The position numbers and the translations under genes are program-made. Positions 1 to 8,240 of a DNA stretch of 64,000 bases are shown here, piece by piece. Source of the stretch: JAWKZG01 sp041396125. GTDB lineage: Bacteria > Pseudomonadota > Gammaproteobacteria > Competibacterales > Competibacteraceae. The notes beneath the pieces were generated by a model. It saw only the letters and a list, made by a program, of their open reading frames with translations. It made no database searches and was not told the DNA's origin. The stretch spans positions 20,413 to 84,412 of the forward strand of contig JAWKZG010000022.1 of the NCBI GenBank assembly GCA_041396125.1, given 5' to 3'. Numbering within the stretch: the stretch's first letter is position 1; each line of letters begins with the position of its first letter.

Positions 1-561
1 CGGCTGGCCGAACCCGGTGGACTCGGTCAAAGCGATCAGCACGATGTCCATCAGCCGGCCCGGGCCAGTCTGCTGGACATCATGACTGCCGCCGAGCAAC
101 GCGATCGCATCGCTTATCAATACAGCCATGGCTTACAGGATATTTTCGAGACCGGCTTGCCCGTACTGCAGCAGGAGCTGCAAAACCGGGCGTCACTACA
201 GTGGTCAGTGGTCGGTATTTATCTGAATTTTTTGGCAAGCTTTCCAGATTCGCATATCATGCGTAAACAAGGCGCTGAAATTGCCGCACAGGTACGCCAG
301 CAGGCACAAGACATGCTGTATCTTTATAATAAGCAAGTATCATCTACAGAATTACTGGAACCGCTGCTGGCTTTTGATCAAGACTTGAAGCGACAGGGCA
401 TCAACCCCGGTACCAGTGCGGATTTGACCGTCGCGACTCTTTTCGCTGAACAATTACAAGAACTGTGTATCAATGATTTTTCCGCAAGCCCACTGCGGGC
501 TGCATTCGTTACCAGACAACATATTGGCGCTAACGCCAGTATGTTACCGCTGGTTTTTTAG
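1..561 (+). CDS. CitG/MdcB-like triphosphoribosyl-dephospho-CoA synthase family protein, C-terminal part
   Basis: The reading frame is open from the first base, so the gene starts outside the window. The visible start has a PGGLG motif followed by a Gln/Asp/His stretch, and the later segment has NPGTSADL; both are typical of the CitG/MdcB all-helical family, which makes the phosphoribosyl-dephospho-CoA prosthetic group of citrate lyase. No citrate or malonate lyase genes are nearby. The gene lies 28 bp before fae, and CitG-like proteins of unknown role are known from H4MPT-linked C1 clusters of methylotrophs, so a part in H4MPT-related biosynthesis is the better guess. Family call firm, function inferred. 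Confidence 0.8.
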   Translation, partial: RLAEPGGLGQSDQHDVHQPARASLLDIMTAAEQRDRIAYQYSHGLQDIFETGLPVLQQELQNRASLQWSVVGIYLNFLASFPDSHIMRKQGAEIAAQVRQQAQDMLYLYNKQVSSTELLEPLLAFDQDLKRQGINPGTSADLTVATLFAEQLQELCINDFSASPLRAAFVTRQHIGANASMLPLVF

Positions 562-589
562 TAACAGGCCATAATAAGGAGGAATCCCA

Positions 590-1102
590 ATGGCAAAAAT
601 CAATAATGTTCGGGTAGGTGAATCCCTGGTGGGTGATGGCAATGAAGTCGCCCACATTGATTTGATTCTGGGCCCCCGCGGTTCTGCCGCTGAAACCGCA
701 TTCTGCACCGGTCTGGTCAACAGTAAAGACGGTTTTACCAGTCTGCTGGCGGTCGTAGCACCCAATGTACCCGCCAAGCCGAATACCATGATGTTCAACA
801 AAGTCACCATGAAAGGTGCCAAACAGGCTGTGCAGATGTTTGGTCCGGCCCAGCGCGGCGTTGCCCGGGCGGTAATGGAGTGCGTTGCTGAAGGTACGAT
901 TCCGGCTGATGAAGCCGATGATCTGTACGTTTGCGTAGGGGTTTTCATTCACTGGGAAGCGGAAGACGACGCCAAGATCGAACAGTACAATTATCAGGCG
1001 ACCAAAGAAGCCATCGAGCGTGCTGTTGCCGGTCAGCCCACCGTGCAGGAAGCGCTAGCCCAGAAAAACGCTGAGCATCCCTTCGCGGCCAACGTTTCTT
1101 AA
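590..1102 (+). CDS. fae: Formaldehyde-activating enzyme (Fae)
   Basis: Fae catalyses condensation of formaldehyde with tetrahydromethanopterin to methylene-H4MPT, the entry step of the H4MPT-linked formaldehyde oxidation pathway in the cytoplasm. The protein is 170 aa, the family's usual size, and aligns by eye along its length (GESLVGDGNEVAHIDL near the N-terminus, catalytic-type His22, FGPAQRGVARAV in the middle). A strong ribosome binding site (AAGGAGG, 9 nt before the ATG) fits high expression. It follows the CitG-like gene and probably shares its transcript. Its presence marks the organism as a methylotroph or at least a formaldehyde oxidiser and links to xoxF further along the window. 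Confidence 0.97.
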   Translation: MAKINNVRVGESLVGDGNEVAHIDLILGPRGSAAETAFCTGLVNSKDGFTSLLAVVAPNVPAKPNTMMFNKVTMKGAKQAVQMFGPAQRGVARAVMECVAEGTIPADEADDLYVCVGVFIHWEAEDDAKIEQYNYQATKEAIERAVAGQPTVQEALAQKNAEHPFAANVS

Positions 1103-1115
1103 GCATATTCGACGT

Positions 1116-1985
1116 CTATCCCCGTCCCTCTCCCGTGCCGGGAGGGGGAATATCCTGCAATAACGGCTCAAAACAGGCAAAAAACTGCCCTACCGCACGG
1201 TCTGTTGCATGCTCCAGATACAGTTCGCGCAGTTGCAGCGCGCCAGCTATACCAAGCACCTCACCCGCAATCATGCTATGAAACTGGCTGCCACCAATCA
1301 GCTGGTGCGAAAGCGTTAGATATAATCGGGACAACACCGCATCGCGGAGCATGGTTTCCAGGATCTGCGGCCCGGCCAGCAGATAAATGCTGCGATACCC
1401 CTGTGCTGCCAGATATTCGATCAGCGGCCGACCTTCCACCGCCTGTTCCCGCCCGGCCAGAATCACCTCATAACCCCGCTCGCGCCAGATTGCGATTTTG
1501 TCACTGTCGCTGGCACGGCCGGTAGCGATATAAAAAGCTTGCTGGTGCTCGTGAATAGACGCCGGGACAGGGAAATCCAGGCTGGCACTGGCCACCACAA
1601 TTGCCGGCTGTGCTGGTAGTCCATGACGCTGACGCCAGTGTATTAAATCCTGATTATCCGGCCGCATGCCCAGTTGCAGAATATTGCCCAGACGGCCTGC
1701 TGCCAGCGCCCGCAAGTAGGCACCGTGCGTGATAATACAGTCGGCCTGGGCCTGCAGTTCCTGAAACAGACGCCAGTCGCTGGCACTGCTCAATGCCGTG
1801 GGGGTGGCGGAACCGTTGTGCTCATCGATCAGTGCGATGCGCCCGTCCAGACTGGTAACAAAATTGGCGAACACACAAGGTTGTGAGTGGCCGCGCTCGT
1901 GCAAACGGTGCGACAGGTATAAACCGGTTAAATCCGTCGGCGTCAGCGGCGCAGGATACAGGCGCGTCAGACGCGGTTCGCTCAT
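1116..1985 (-). CDS. RibD C-terminal-domain (DHFR-like) reductase
   Basis: The 289-aa protein matches the RibD_C/pyrimidine reductase fold: NFVTSLDGRIA near residue 40, an ADCIITHGAYLRA segment and a C-terminal GGSQFHSM region. No deaminase domain is present, so it is not a complete bifunctional RibD. RibD_C resembles dihydrofolate reductase. Its place among H4MPT genes suggests a pterin reductase, for example reduction of dihydromethanopterin, but riboflavin synthesis remains possible. The last residues (PPPGTGEGRG) come from the hairpin shared with the fae end, suggesting the original stop was lost and the protein extended. It is divergent from the PCD gene. Confidence 0.8.
   Translation of the reverse strand: MSEPRLTRLYPAPLTPTDLTGLYLSHRLHERGHSQPCVFANFVTSLDGRIALIDEHNGSATPTALSSASDWRLFQELQAQADCIITHGAYLRALAAGRLGNILQLGMRPDNQDLIHWRQRHGLPAQPAIVVASASLDFPVPASIHEHQQAFYIATGRASDSDKIAIWRERGYEVILAGREQAVEGRPLIEYLAAQGYRSIYLLAGPQILETMLRDAVLSRLYLTLSHQLIGGSQFHSMIAGEVLGIAGALQLRELYLEHATDRAVGQFFACFEPLLQDIPPPGTGEGRG
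1126..1148. terminator. GC-rich hairpin between convergent fae and the RibD-like gene
   Basis: A 10-bp stem (CCCTCTCCCG / CGGGAGGGGG, one G-T pair) with a 3-nt TGC loop lies 24 bp after fae. It has no T-run, so it may be a transcription barrier or a dispersed palindromic repeat. It lies inside the 3' end of the opposing gene and encodes that protein's last residues (PGTGEGRG). Confidence 0.5.
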
Positions 1986-2121
1986 ACTCGATCTACTCGC
2001 ATACTTAATCTACTCAATACCCTGATCGCCTCATTGGACTCTGGTCGTCATTAGCTCATCAGTTTGGGCGCTAGTGTACACTATGCCAATCCCCCTATAA
2101 GGCAGCACGAGAGGCAATACT

Positions 2122-2502
2122 ATGCGAACAGATCGACGCCAGGATACAACATACAACGAAGAGGAAATCCGCCAGCGACTCAGCCAGGAATTGCCACATT
2201 GGTATTATGAAGACGGCTGGATTCGTCGTAAATATCGCACCAGTGGCTGGAAAGGCACACTGATGGTGATAAACACGGTCGGCCATCTCGCCGAAGCGGC
2301 CTGGCACCACCCCGATATCGCCGCTTCGTATGCCTTTGTTATTGTCAAACTGATGAATCACGCCGCCAAAGGCGTCACTGACAAGGACTTCGAACTGGCC
2401 AAGAAGATCGAAGACGTTATCCAGTGGCAGCCAGGCACGCAGGAAGGTGCACTGGAAGGAACCCCTGACGATCCGCGTTTCAAATATATCAAGTACGATT
2501 AA
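2122..2502 (+). CDS. Pterin-4a-carbinolamine dehydratase family protein
   Basis: The 126-aa protein contains the family signature: E58-x3-H62-H63-P64, then Tyr70, a later His and an Asp (EAAWHHPDIAASY...NHAAKGVTDKD). The classical enzyme dehydrates 4a-hydroxytetrahydrobiopterin, but no aromatic amino acid hydroxylase is visible. In methylotrophs PCD-like proteins sit beside fae and H4MPT genes, where a role in pterin modification is assumed but not settled. The C-terminal extension of about 25 residues beyond the core (GTPDDPRFKYIKYD) is longer than in the mammalian enzyme. The stop overlaps the next ATG by one base, suggesting translational coupling. Confidence 0.88.
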   Translation: MRTDRRQDTTYNEEEIRQRLSQELPHWYYEDGWIRRKYRTSGWKGTLMVINTVGHLAEAAWHHPDIAASYAFVIVKLMNHAAKGVTDKDFELAKKIEDVIQWQPGTQEGALEGTPDDPRFKYIKYD

Positions 2503-3988
2503 TGACCACCGCTGCGCCTGCTGAACATATTCTGTTTCTGACCGGTCGCCTGGCTTACGACAGTCTCAGCCGCGAGCTGGAACAATTGTCGCAGCGACCA
2601 CCCTCAGCACAGACTTTCAGTTACCGTATCCATGAACTGGGACTTAAGTTGCTGCGCTGATGACCAGTGCTATGATCCAGCGCCGCTTACAAGCAACTGA
2701 TGTAGAAGGTGTAGACCGGATTATCGTGCCGGGGCTTTGCAGTGGCGATCTGGACGCGCTCAGCGCGCATTTAAACATTCCGGTACAACGTGGTCCGAAA
2801 GACTTGAAAGACCTGCCGGAGTTTTTCGGGGCGCAAGGCAAACCGGTCGATCTGAGCCGGTACGCAGTCCGGATTTTCGCTGAAATCGTCGATGCCCCTC
2901 ATCTCAGTGTTGAGCAGATTGTCGCGCGAGCGCTGCGTTATCGTGCCGATGGCGCCGATGTGATTGATCTCGGTTGTTTACCGGAAGTGCCTTTCCCACA
3001 TCTGGCCGAGTCGATTCAGGCGCTGCAGGCCGAAGGCTGTCAGGTCAGCGTGGATTCCCTGTACGAGCAGGATTTACTGCAGGCAGGTCGCGCCGGGGCG
3101 GATTATCTGCTGAGCCTGAAAGAAAGCACCTTGTGGATTGCCGATCAGGTGGCCAGTGTGCCAGTGCTGATTCCGGAACAGCCAGGCGATATGGAGTCTC
3201 TGTACCGGGCCGCCGAGACGCTGCAAAAGCAAAACCGCCGCTTTCTTGCCGATGCTATTCTGGATCCTATTCATTTCGGTTTTACCGCCTCGCTGGTACG
3301 CTACCATGCCCTGAGACAGCGCTTGCCCGACGTCGAAATCATGCTCGGCACCGGCAATATCACCGAACTCACCGACGCTGATACAACCGGCATGACAGCG
3401 CTGTTGCTCGGCATTGCGTCAGAGCTTGATATCGACGCTATCCTGACCACCGAAGTCAGTCCGCATGCCCGCACAGCCGTACGGGAAGCGGATTTAGCCC
3501 GGCGCATGCTGTGTGCGGCCAAGCGGGACGGTAATCTGCCACGCCGTTACCATCCCGGTCTGATGGCACTGCGGGACCGCAAACCTTTCCCATACACGCC
3601 GGACGAAATCGCCACGACAGCACAGGCCATCAAAGACCCCAGTTACCGGATCCAGTTGAGTACACAAGGTATCCATATTTATAATCGCGACGGCCTGCAT
3701 ACGGCCCAGGACCCGTTTGCCTTGTTTCCGCATCTGCAACTTAAAGATGACACGGGGCATGCCTTTTATCTGGGCGTGGAATTGGGCCGAGCCCAGATTG
3801 CCTGGCAGCTCGGCAAGCGTTATTTGCAGGATAATCATCTCAGCTGGGGCGTGCTGGTGCCGGAACCAGGCCCAAAGTCAGAACCAGAGTCCGAATCAGG
3901 GCCAGAATCAAAAACAGGACGGACCACCGACGCCTATCAAAGCCCCGGCACTACCCTCACCCGGCGAAATAAAACACCGAAGACATGA
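2502..3988 (+). CDS. DHPS-like (DUF6513) H4MPT-cluster protein, one frameshift
   Basis: This is a dihydropteroate-synthase-related protein of about 495 aa, a family known from archaeal-type C1 clusters. The first 52 codons (HILFLTGRLAYDSLSREL...LGLKLLR) end at a TGA at 2658-2660. The conserved protein resumes in another frame (MTSAMIQRRL...VPGLCSGDLDALS...PEFFG) and runs to 3988. Adding one G in AAGTTGCTG near 2649 would give an unbroken LGLKVAALMTSAMI, so this is a one-base deletion. The DHPS-like barrel follows (GADVIDLGC, VSVDS, DPIHFGF). The end is a Glu/Pro/Ser-rich tail that looks unstructured. If translated only from 2660 the protein lacks its N-terminus. ATGA overlap with the next gene. 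Confidence 0.82.
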
Positions 3989-4539
3989 TTTACGAAACTA
4001 TTGTCTGCACCGTCAACCAGGACGGCACACCGCGGATCGTACCGTTGGGTATACGGCGCGAACAGGGCTTGATCCTGCTGGCCCCGTTCCGCCCTTCCGC
4101 GACCCTGGATAATCTCCAGCGCAGCGGCCACGCGGTGGTTAATTTCAGCACGGATGTGCGGATTTTCGCGGGTTGTCTGACAGGCCGCTATCACTGGCCT
4201 GTCCGACCGGCCGAACAGATCCCCGGCTTTGTACTGCAGAACACCCTGGCGCACAGCGAACTCGAACTGCAACACACAGAAGAAGACCCCGTGCGGCCCC
4301 GCTTTTATTGTCGCGAGGTATTCAGCGCCACCCATGCGCCATTCCGCGGCTTTAATCGCGCCCAGGCGGCGGTACTCGAAGCCGCCATTCTGGTCAGCCG
4401 CCTGCATATGCTGTCAGCAGATAAAGTTGATCGCGAGATCGCGTATTTAGCGATTGCCATTGAAAAAACCGCTGGCCCCGAGGAACAGGAAGCCTGGGAT
4501 TGGTTGCTGGAAAAAATCGCGGCGCATCGGGCGGGCTGA
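3985..4539 (+). CDS. DUF447 domain protein (H4MPT-linked, flavin-reductase-like fold)
   Basis: The 184-aa protein begins MIYETIVCTVNQDGTPRIVPLG and contains FRPSATLDNL and a RFYCREVFSATHAPFRGFNRAQAAVLEAAILVSR-type core, typical of DUF447 proteins of methanogens and methylotrophs. Related folds bind flavin. No catalytic assignment is established for the bacterial proteins, so a role in H4MPT synthesis is inferred only from repeated co-occurrence with fae and the DHPS-like gene. It starts within the stop of the previous gene (ATGA) and is probably the last gene of this operon; a convergent gene ends 24 bp downstream. Confidence 0.82.
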   Translation: MIYETIVCTVNQDGTPRIVPLGIRREQGLILLAPFRPSATLDNLQRSGHAVVNFSTDVRIFAGCLTGRYHWPVRPAEQIPGFVLQNTLAHSELELQHTEEDPVRPRFYCREVFSATHAPFRGFNRAQAAVLEAAILVSRLHMLSADKVDREIAYLAIAIEKTAGPEEQEAWDWLLEKIAAHRAG

Positions 4540-4563
4540 AAACAGCGCTGGTTCTTGGTGATG

Positions 4564-5259
4564 TTAATCCCTGTTGTGGGTCAGGAATGTCAGCACCTCC
4601 CCCATCAAATCGTTAATGACCTGGTATTGTTCCGGCGCAACGGCGAGGATATCGGTTTCCGACTGCACATATGGGGCGGGCTGCAACTCTACCCGGCAAT
4701 GCGCGACGATGGCCTGCGCGGACTCGAGGGTGGTTTCCAGGTGAAACTGTAATGCAAGCACCGACGAGCCCAACTGGAACGCCTGGTTGGCACAAGCTTC
4801 GCTGGCCGCCAGACGGACCGCTCCGGTTGGCAGATCAAAGGTGTCCCCATGCCACTGAAAAACCTCCACCGTCGCCGGAAATTGAAACGTGTCTCCGCCA
4901 CTGGACACTACCGCTTGAATGGGCAGCCAGCCAATTTCCTTAACAGGATTCGGGTACACTCGCGCACCCAACGCACTGGCAATTAATTGTGCTCCCAGAC
5001 AGATACCCAGAACCGGTTTGCCCGCTGTTACAGCCTGGCGGATAAACGATTTTTCCAGCGCCAGCCAGGGAAAGTCAGCCTCATCATTAACACTCATCGG
5101 CCCACCCATCACGATGAGCAGATCGATAGCATCAAGCTCAGGCAAAGATGCCGTTTCGAAAAACCGGGTATGGCTGATATCGTAACCGGCAGCCAGAAGC
5201 CACGCTTCAATACTGCCAAGACCTTCAAAGGGGACATGCTGCAGGTAATGGGCGCGCAT
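4564..5259 (-). CDS. Class I glutamine amidotransferase (GMP-synthase-like GATase1)
   Basis: This free-standing 231-aa GATase1 protein has the nucleophile elbow GICLGAQ with Cys87, an LQFHLETT segment carrying the catalytic His, and an oxyanion MGGPMS loop. Such stand-alone proteins hydrolyse glutamine or gamma-glutamyl compounds, for example gamma-glutamylated amines; the true substrate cannot be read here. It has no amidotransferase partner alongside. Given the methylotroph context, gamma-glutamylmethylamide-type substrates could be considered, but that is speculation. It converges on the DUF447 gene. The gene is intact. Confidence 0.88.
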   Translation of the reverse strand: MRAHYLQHVPFEGLGSIEAWLLAAGYDISHTRFFETASLPELDAIDLLIVMGGPMSVNDEADFPWLALEKSFIRQAVTAGKPVLGICLGAQLIASALGARVYPNPVKEIGWLPIQAVVSSGGDTFQFPATVEVFQWHGDTFDLPTGAVRLAASEACANQAFQLGSSVLALQFHLETTLESAQAIVAHCRVELQPAPYVQSETDILAVAPEQYQVINDLMGEVLTFLTHNRD

Positions 5260-5291
5260 AAGGTATGTTCTCGCTGTAAAAATTACTAGTG

Positions 5292-5681
5292 TCAGATGTT
5301 TTTACTGAGCTTCTCTACTTTCAGCGTTTCAAGGTTAAGCTTGTACTTACTATTCTTTTCGTTGGTGATCAAAAGGCTATTTTCGTTTTGCAATATTTCA
5401 AGAGATGTGATGAAGACATCCTGCACATCTTTTGTCATGGCCGGCTTATAGGATATTTTATAAATTCTCTTTCGCCACAATATCTTATTGGTTTTTATTT
5501 CGGTCGCCAGAACATACCCGCCATTTTGCTTCGCGTCATTCTCAAATCCCCAGTGCGGCACCGAGTAACGTACGCCAGCGTAAACCACCGGTTCGACCTC
5601 CGCCGGCGGCAATCTTTTTGCCGATACTGAAATCGAAGATGTGATGGCAAGGATAAAAAATATGCTTCTGATAATGTTCAT
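5292..5681 (-). CDS. Secreted hypothetical protein (129 aa)
   Basis: I do not recognise a named family. The N-terminus is a signal peptide (MNIIRSIFFILAITSSISVSAK) with cleavage likely near residue 22. The mature part contains VYAGVRYSVPHWGFEND and GGYVLATEIKTNKILWRKRIYKI, which recalls one beta-propeller blade of PQQ/WD-type proteins (the 'tnkilW' turn) but is only about 105 residues long. Base composition is clearly more AT-rich than its neighbours, so recent acquisition is possible. It stands alone between the GATase and folKP and shows no operon partner. Confidence 0.6.
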   Translation of the reverse strand: MNIIRSIFFILAITSSISVSAKRLPPAEVEPVVYAGVRYSVPHWGFENDAKQNGGYVLATEIKTNKILWRKRIYKISYKPAMTKDVQDVFITSLEILQNENSLLITNEKNSKYKLNLETLKVEKLSKNI

Positions 5682-5730
5682 CGTTCTCGGTTTATTTAGA
5701 GTACGAAACGCGGATACAGAATATGGAGGC

Positions 5731-5760
5731 TTCTGGATTCCCGCCTGCGCGAGAATGACG
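5731..5760. repeat. Dispersed palindromic repeat of the 'GGATTCCCGCCTGCGCG' type
   Basis: TTCTGGATTCCCGCCTGCGC followed by GAGAATGACG is an imperfect copy of a small intergenic palindromic repeat known from many proteobacteria. Inverted halves ATTCCCGC and GCGAGAAT pair with one mismatch. Only one copy is seen in this window. Confidence 0.5.
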
Positions 5761-5767
5761 AATTACC

Positions 5768-5802
5768 AAAAATCCTGGCTGGCGGGAGTTCTGCCGGCCA
5801 GG
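5768..5802 (-). terminator. Rho-independent terminator of folKP
   Basis: Read on the minus strand, a 10-bp stem (CCTGGCCGGC / GCCAGCCAGG, one G-T pair) with a 9-nt loop is followed by ATTTTT. It starts 16 bp after the folKP stop. Confidence 0.75.
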
Positions 5803-5817
5803 GAGTGCATCAAAAAT

Positions 5818-7098
5818 CTACGGTGCGACCAGGTGTGCCCAGCCACGGTACGCTGAAGTGTGCATCGGTATATTGTGAACGCGGATGATATCCACGCCTT
5901 GTGCGCAGAGATTCAGGGATGCGCCCAGCGTTGTCAGGTCTTTATCGGTGACATCCAGAGCGGAAAAGTTTTTCATGAAGGACTTGCGTGAATGGCCAAC
6001 TAAAACCCGCACGCCATGACGCCGGAAGCGGGCGGCTTGCTGCAGGAGTTTGAGCGATTGCAGACCGTCTTTACCGAAGCCGATACCAGGGTCGAAAATA
6101 ATCCGGCTAAGGTTTAAACCGGCTTTGTCCCAGCTTTCGAGTTGCTGCAGCAGCCAGGCTTCGACCACGTCAACCGGGTCACAGTCCGGCGGCAAGGTTT
6201 TATCTTTACTGGCCGGGATACTGACGTAATGCATGGCGATCCAGTCCTGCTCGCTGGAACAGGCCAGTTCGCGCATGGCCGGCGAGCTTAATCCACTGAC
6301 ATCGTTAATGATATCCACCCCCAGCTCCAGCGCTTTGCGGGCCACTTCGGGATGATAAGTGTCCACACTCAACAAGGGGCGCAGCAGTTGCGGCTGGTAT
6401 TTGGCCAGCAGGCGTTCCAGCACGGGGGCCAGCCGCGACCATTCCTGCTCGGCGCTGATCGGGGTGGCGCCGGGTCGGGTTGATTCAGCGCCAATATCAA
6501 TAATATGCGCACCGGCAGCAACCATGGCATCAACATGCGGCTCGATCTGCGTCCAGGCAATGAACTGGCCACCGTCGGAGAATGAATCCGGGGTCAGATT
6601 GAGAATGCCCATCCACAACGGAATATGGTGAGCAAGCTCACGCGACCAGTCCAATATTGTTTTATCGCCCAGACCAGGCACCTGCAGGCGCGGTTCCAGC
6701 GCCAGCAGGGGCGTCAGCACGAATCCGCGCTGCTGCATGCCCGCATGCGGAATGGTCAGAACAGCATTGTCGAGGCGGGTCTCCCCCCACAACAGAATAT
6801 CGATATCCATCGGCCGCGGCGCCCAGCGGGATTTATTACTGCGCCCCATCTGCGTCTGAATATCGGCAATCCAGCTGCGCATCTGTTCGGGCTGGCAGCT
6901 AACTTCCGCCTCCAGCACCAGGTTCAGATACGGCAGATTCCAGTCAGCAGGAGCGCCTTCCGGTAATAATGCGGGTGATTCGACCACGGGCGACACCCGC
7001 CGCCGCTGCAGCCCTTTTTCCTCCAGTAACTGAATAGCCTGGCGCAGATGTTCGCGCCGATCACCCAGGTTCGAGCCCAGCCCCAGATAAATCTGCAT
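5818..7098 (-). CDS. folKP: Bifunctional HPPK-DHPS (FolK-FolP fusion)
   Basis: Residues 1 to about 160 are 6-hydroxymethyl-dihydropterin pyrophosphokinase: MQIYLGLGSNLGDRREHL at the start and the signature RWAPRPMDIDILLWG. Residues from about 165 to the end are dihydropteroate synthase: MGILNLTPDSFSDGG, IDIGAESTRPGA, SVDTYHPEVA, DVSG, DPGIGFGK and LVGHSRKSF. Together they perform two consecutive cytoplasmic folate steps. Bacterial FolK and FolP are usually separate; fusions in this order occur in Francisella, plants and apicomplexans. I chose the ATG at 7098 because the FolK domain begins there and the upstream gene ends only 10 bp before it; a longer open frame would overlap that gene. Confidence 0.93.
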   Translation of the reverse strand: MQIYLGLGSNLGDRREHLRQAIQLLEEKGLQRRRVSPVVESPALLPEGAPADWNLPYLNLVLEAEVSCQPEQMRSWIADIQTQMGRSNKSRWAPRPMDIDILLWGETRLDNAVLTIPHAGMQQRGFVLTPLLALEPRLQVPGLGDKTILDWSRELAHHIPLWMGILNLTPDSFSDGGQFIAWTQIEPHVDAMVAAGAHIIDIGAESTRPGATPISAEQEWSRLAPVLERLLAKYQPQLLRPLLSVDTYHPEVARKALELGVDIINDVSGLSSPAMRELACSSEQDWIAMHYVSIPASKDKTLPPDCDPVDVVEAWLLQQLESWDKAGLNLSRIIFDPGIGFGKDGLQSLKLLQQAARFRRHGVRVLVGHSRKSFMKNFSALDVTDKDLTTLGASLNLCAQGVDIIRVHNIPMHTSAYRGWAHLVAP

Positions 7099-7108
7099 AA
7101 GCCTGCTA

Positions 7109-7444
7109 TCAACCGCCGAATAATTTGCCAACCAGTCGGGCAAACCAGCCCTTCGGTTTGGCTGGTGCGACACTTACCGGAGCGGAACTTGCCGGTGCCG
7201 CAGGCGCGCTGGATACGGGCGCGCTGGCAGCAGCGGCTGCTGGCGCGGCTTGCGGGGCGGCTTGCGCGGTCACACGGGCGCTGGCGGCCTGGCTCGGTGC
7301 AGTCTGGCCCTGCGAACTTAAAGCCTGCAGATAATGACGACGCAGAATCGAATCTTCGGGAATGGCACCTAAGCCCAGGGAAGCGGCCTGCTGTTCTAAA
7401 TGCCGCCGCAGGATGGAATCGGTCGGGATGATCTGATCACTCAT
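7109..7444 (-). CDS. Small protein with duplicated IP-DSILRRH motif and Ala/Pro linker
   Basis: No family recognised. The 111-aa protein has two near-identical modules near the N-terminus, IPTDSILRRHLEQQAASLG (residues about 6-24) and IPEDSILRRHYLQALSS (about 28-44). A roughly 45-residue Ala/Pro/Ser/Val linker follows, ending in a short basic amphipathic segment KPKGWFARLVGKLFGG that could contact a membrane. It has no signal peptide. It is co-transcribed with and 10 bp upstream of folKP. The repeated charged module suggests a peptide-binding or scaffold role; nothing in the sequence proves it. Confidence 0.7.
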   Translation of the reverse strand: MSDQIIPTDSILRRHLEQQAASLGLGAIPEDSILRRHYLQALSSQGQTAPSQAASARVTAQAAPQAAPAAAAASAPVSSAPAAPASSAPVSVAPAKPKGWFARLVGKLFGG

Positions 7445-7551
7445 TGGAAAATCCTCTTATTGGGGTATCGGAGAGTATCTGCTGTCACCGGAGTGCAGCG
7501 CATTATCGCCTTGTATTGCCAGCGAGATTATCATAGTGCCATATTAAAATA

Positions 7552-7583
7552 GGGCAATCGTGATTAACAGCACGATCGTGCCC
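7552..7583. promoter_or_regulatory. Bulged inverted repeat between the divergent repeat-protein and aor genes
   Basis: GGGCA-ATCGTG and CACGAT-CG-TGCCC form an 11-bp stem with a 2-nt bulge around an 8-nt loop. The 306-bp divergent gap holds this and the AACTCTT palindrome but no recognisable gene. It could be an operator or a leader structure for either side. Confidence 0.4.
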
Positions 7584-7649
7584 TGGCAAGATATACGGTG
7601 TGCTGCGGTCGCTATCTAAACCCCTGCAGATATGCTATTAATTATTGCG

Positions 7650-7671
7650 AACTCTTGAAAAGAGTTTCAAG
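7650..7671. promoter_or_regulatory. Overlapping palindromes upstream of the AOR operon
   Basis: AACTCTT-GAA-AAGAGTT and CTTGAAA-AGAG-TTTCAAG overlap in one 22-bp block about 80 bp before the ferredoxin ATG. Two nested perfect inverted repeats suggest a protein binding site (operator) for the AOR operon, or a small hairpin in its leader. Confidence 0.45.
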
Positions 7672-7750
7672 CAAGATAAGGCCGGCTTAGACACGGCAAT
7701 AACAAACACTCCCCTAGTGCTGTACTTATAATACCGAGGAGTAACTTAAG

Positions 7751-8224
7751 ATGCTCAAATCTCTACATATCAACCCCGAAAAGTGCACGGGCTGCCTGCA
7801 ATGCGAGATGGCCTGTTCACTGGAAAACGAAGGGATCTTTAACACCTCGAAGTCCAGAATCAAGGTTTTTAGTTTCCATGATGAAGGTCGCTTCGTTCCG
7901 TATACCTGTACGCAATGCGATGAAGCCTGGTGTCTGCACGCCTGTCCGGTTGATGCCATTACCGTTGACAAGGCCAGCGGCGCAAAAGTGGTCAACGAGG
8001 CGACGTGCGTAGGCTGTAAGGTCTGTACCATCGCCTGCCCGTTCGGCACCGTAAATTACAACTCTGCCAGTGGCAAAGTCATCAAATGCGATCTCTGTGG
8101 CGGCGATCCCGAGTGTGCTAAAGCCTGCCCGACCGAAGCCATCACCTATATTGATGCCGATTGGACAGGTCTAGACCGGATGCGCCAATGGGCTGCCAAA
8201 ACCAGCAATACTGCGAGCGCCTGA
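7751..8224 (+). CDS. aorA: AOR electron-transfer subunit, four-cluster ferredoxin (AorA-like)
   Basis: The 157-aa protein has four Cys-rich motifs (CTGCLQCEMAC, CTQCDEAWCLHACP, CVGCKVCTIACP, CDLCGGDPECAKACP), enough for four [4Fe-4S] clusters, as in HycB/DmsB-type electron-transfer subunits. It is the first gene of an operon with an aldehyde oxidoreductase and an FAD subunit, the layout of the tungsten enzyme AorABC of Aromatoleum. It should carry electrons between the tungsten subunit and the FAD subunit in the cytoplasm. Ribosome binding site GAGGAG sits about 9 nt before the ATG. Confidence 0.9.
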   Translation: MLKSLHINPEKCTGCLQCEMACSLENEGIFNTSKSRIKVFSFHDEGRFVPYTCTQCDEAWCLHACPVDAITVDKASGAKVVNEATCVGCKVCTIACPFGTVNYNSASGKVIKCDLCGGDPECAKACPTEAITYIDADWTGLDRMRQWAAKTSNTASA

Positions 8225-8240
8225 GCGAGGAGAACATATT

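Noticed and set aside
530..952. Open frame opposite fae
   Set aside because: It is antisense to the conserved fae gene and has no family resemblance.
7570..7581. GCACGATCGTGC palindrome as a replication or partition site
   Set aside because: It is one half of a larger bulged hairpin and no DnaA boxes, parAB or dnaA genes are near.
7727..7732. Perfect TATAAT just before the ferredoxin gene
   Set aside because: A start from it would fall about 12 nt before the ATG, overlapping the ribosome binding site, and no -35 box lies at 16-18 bp.
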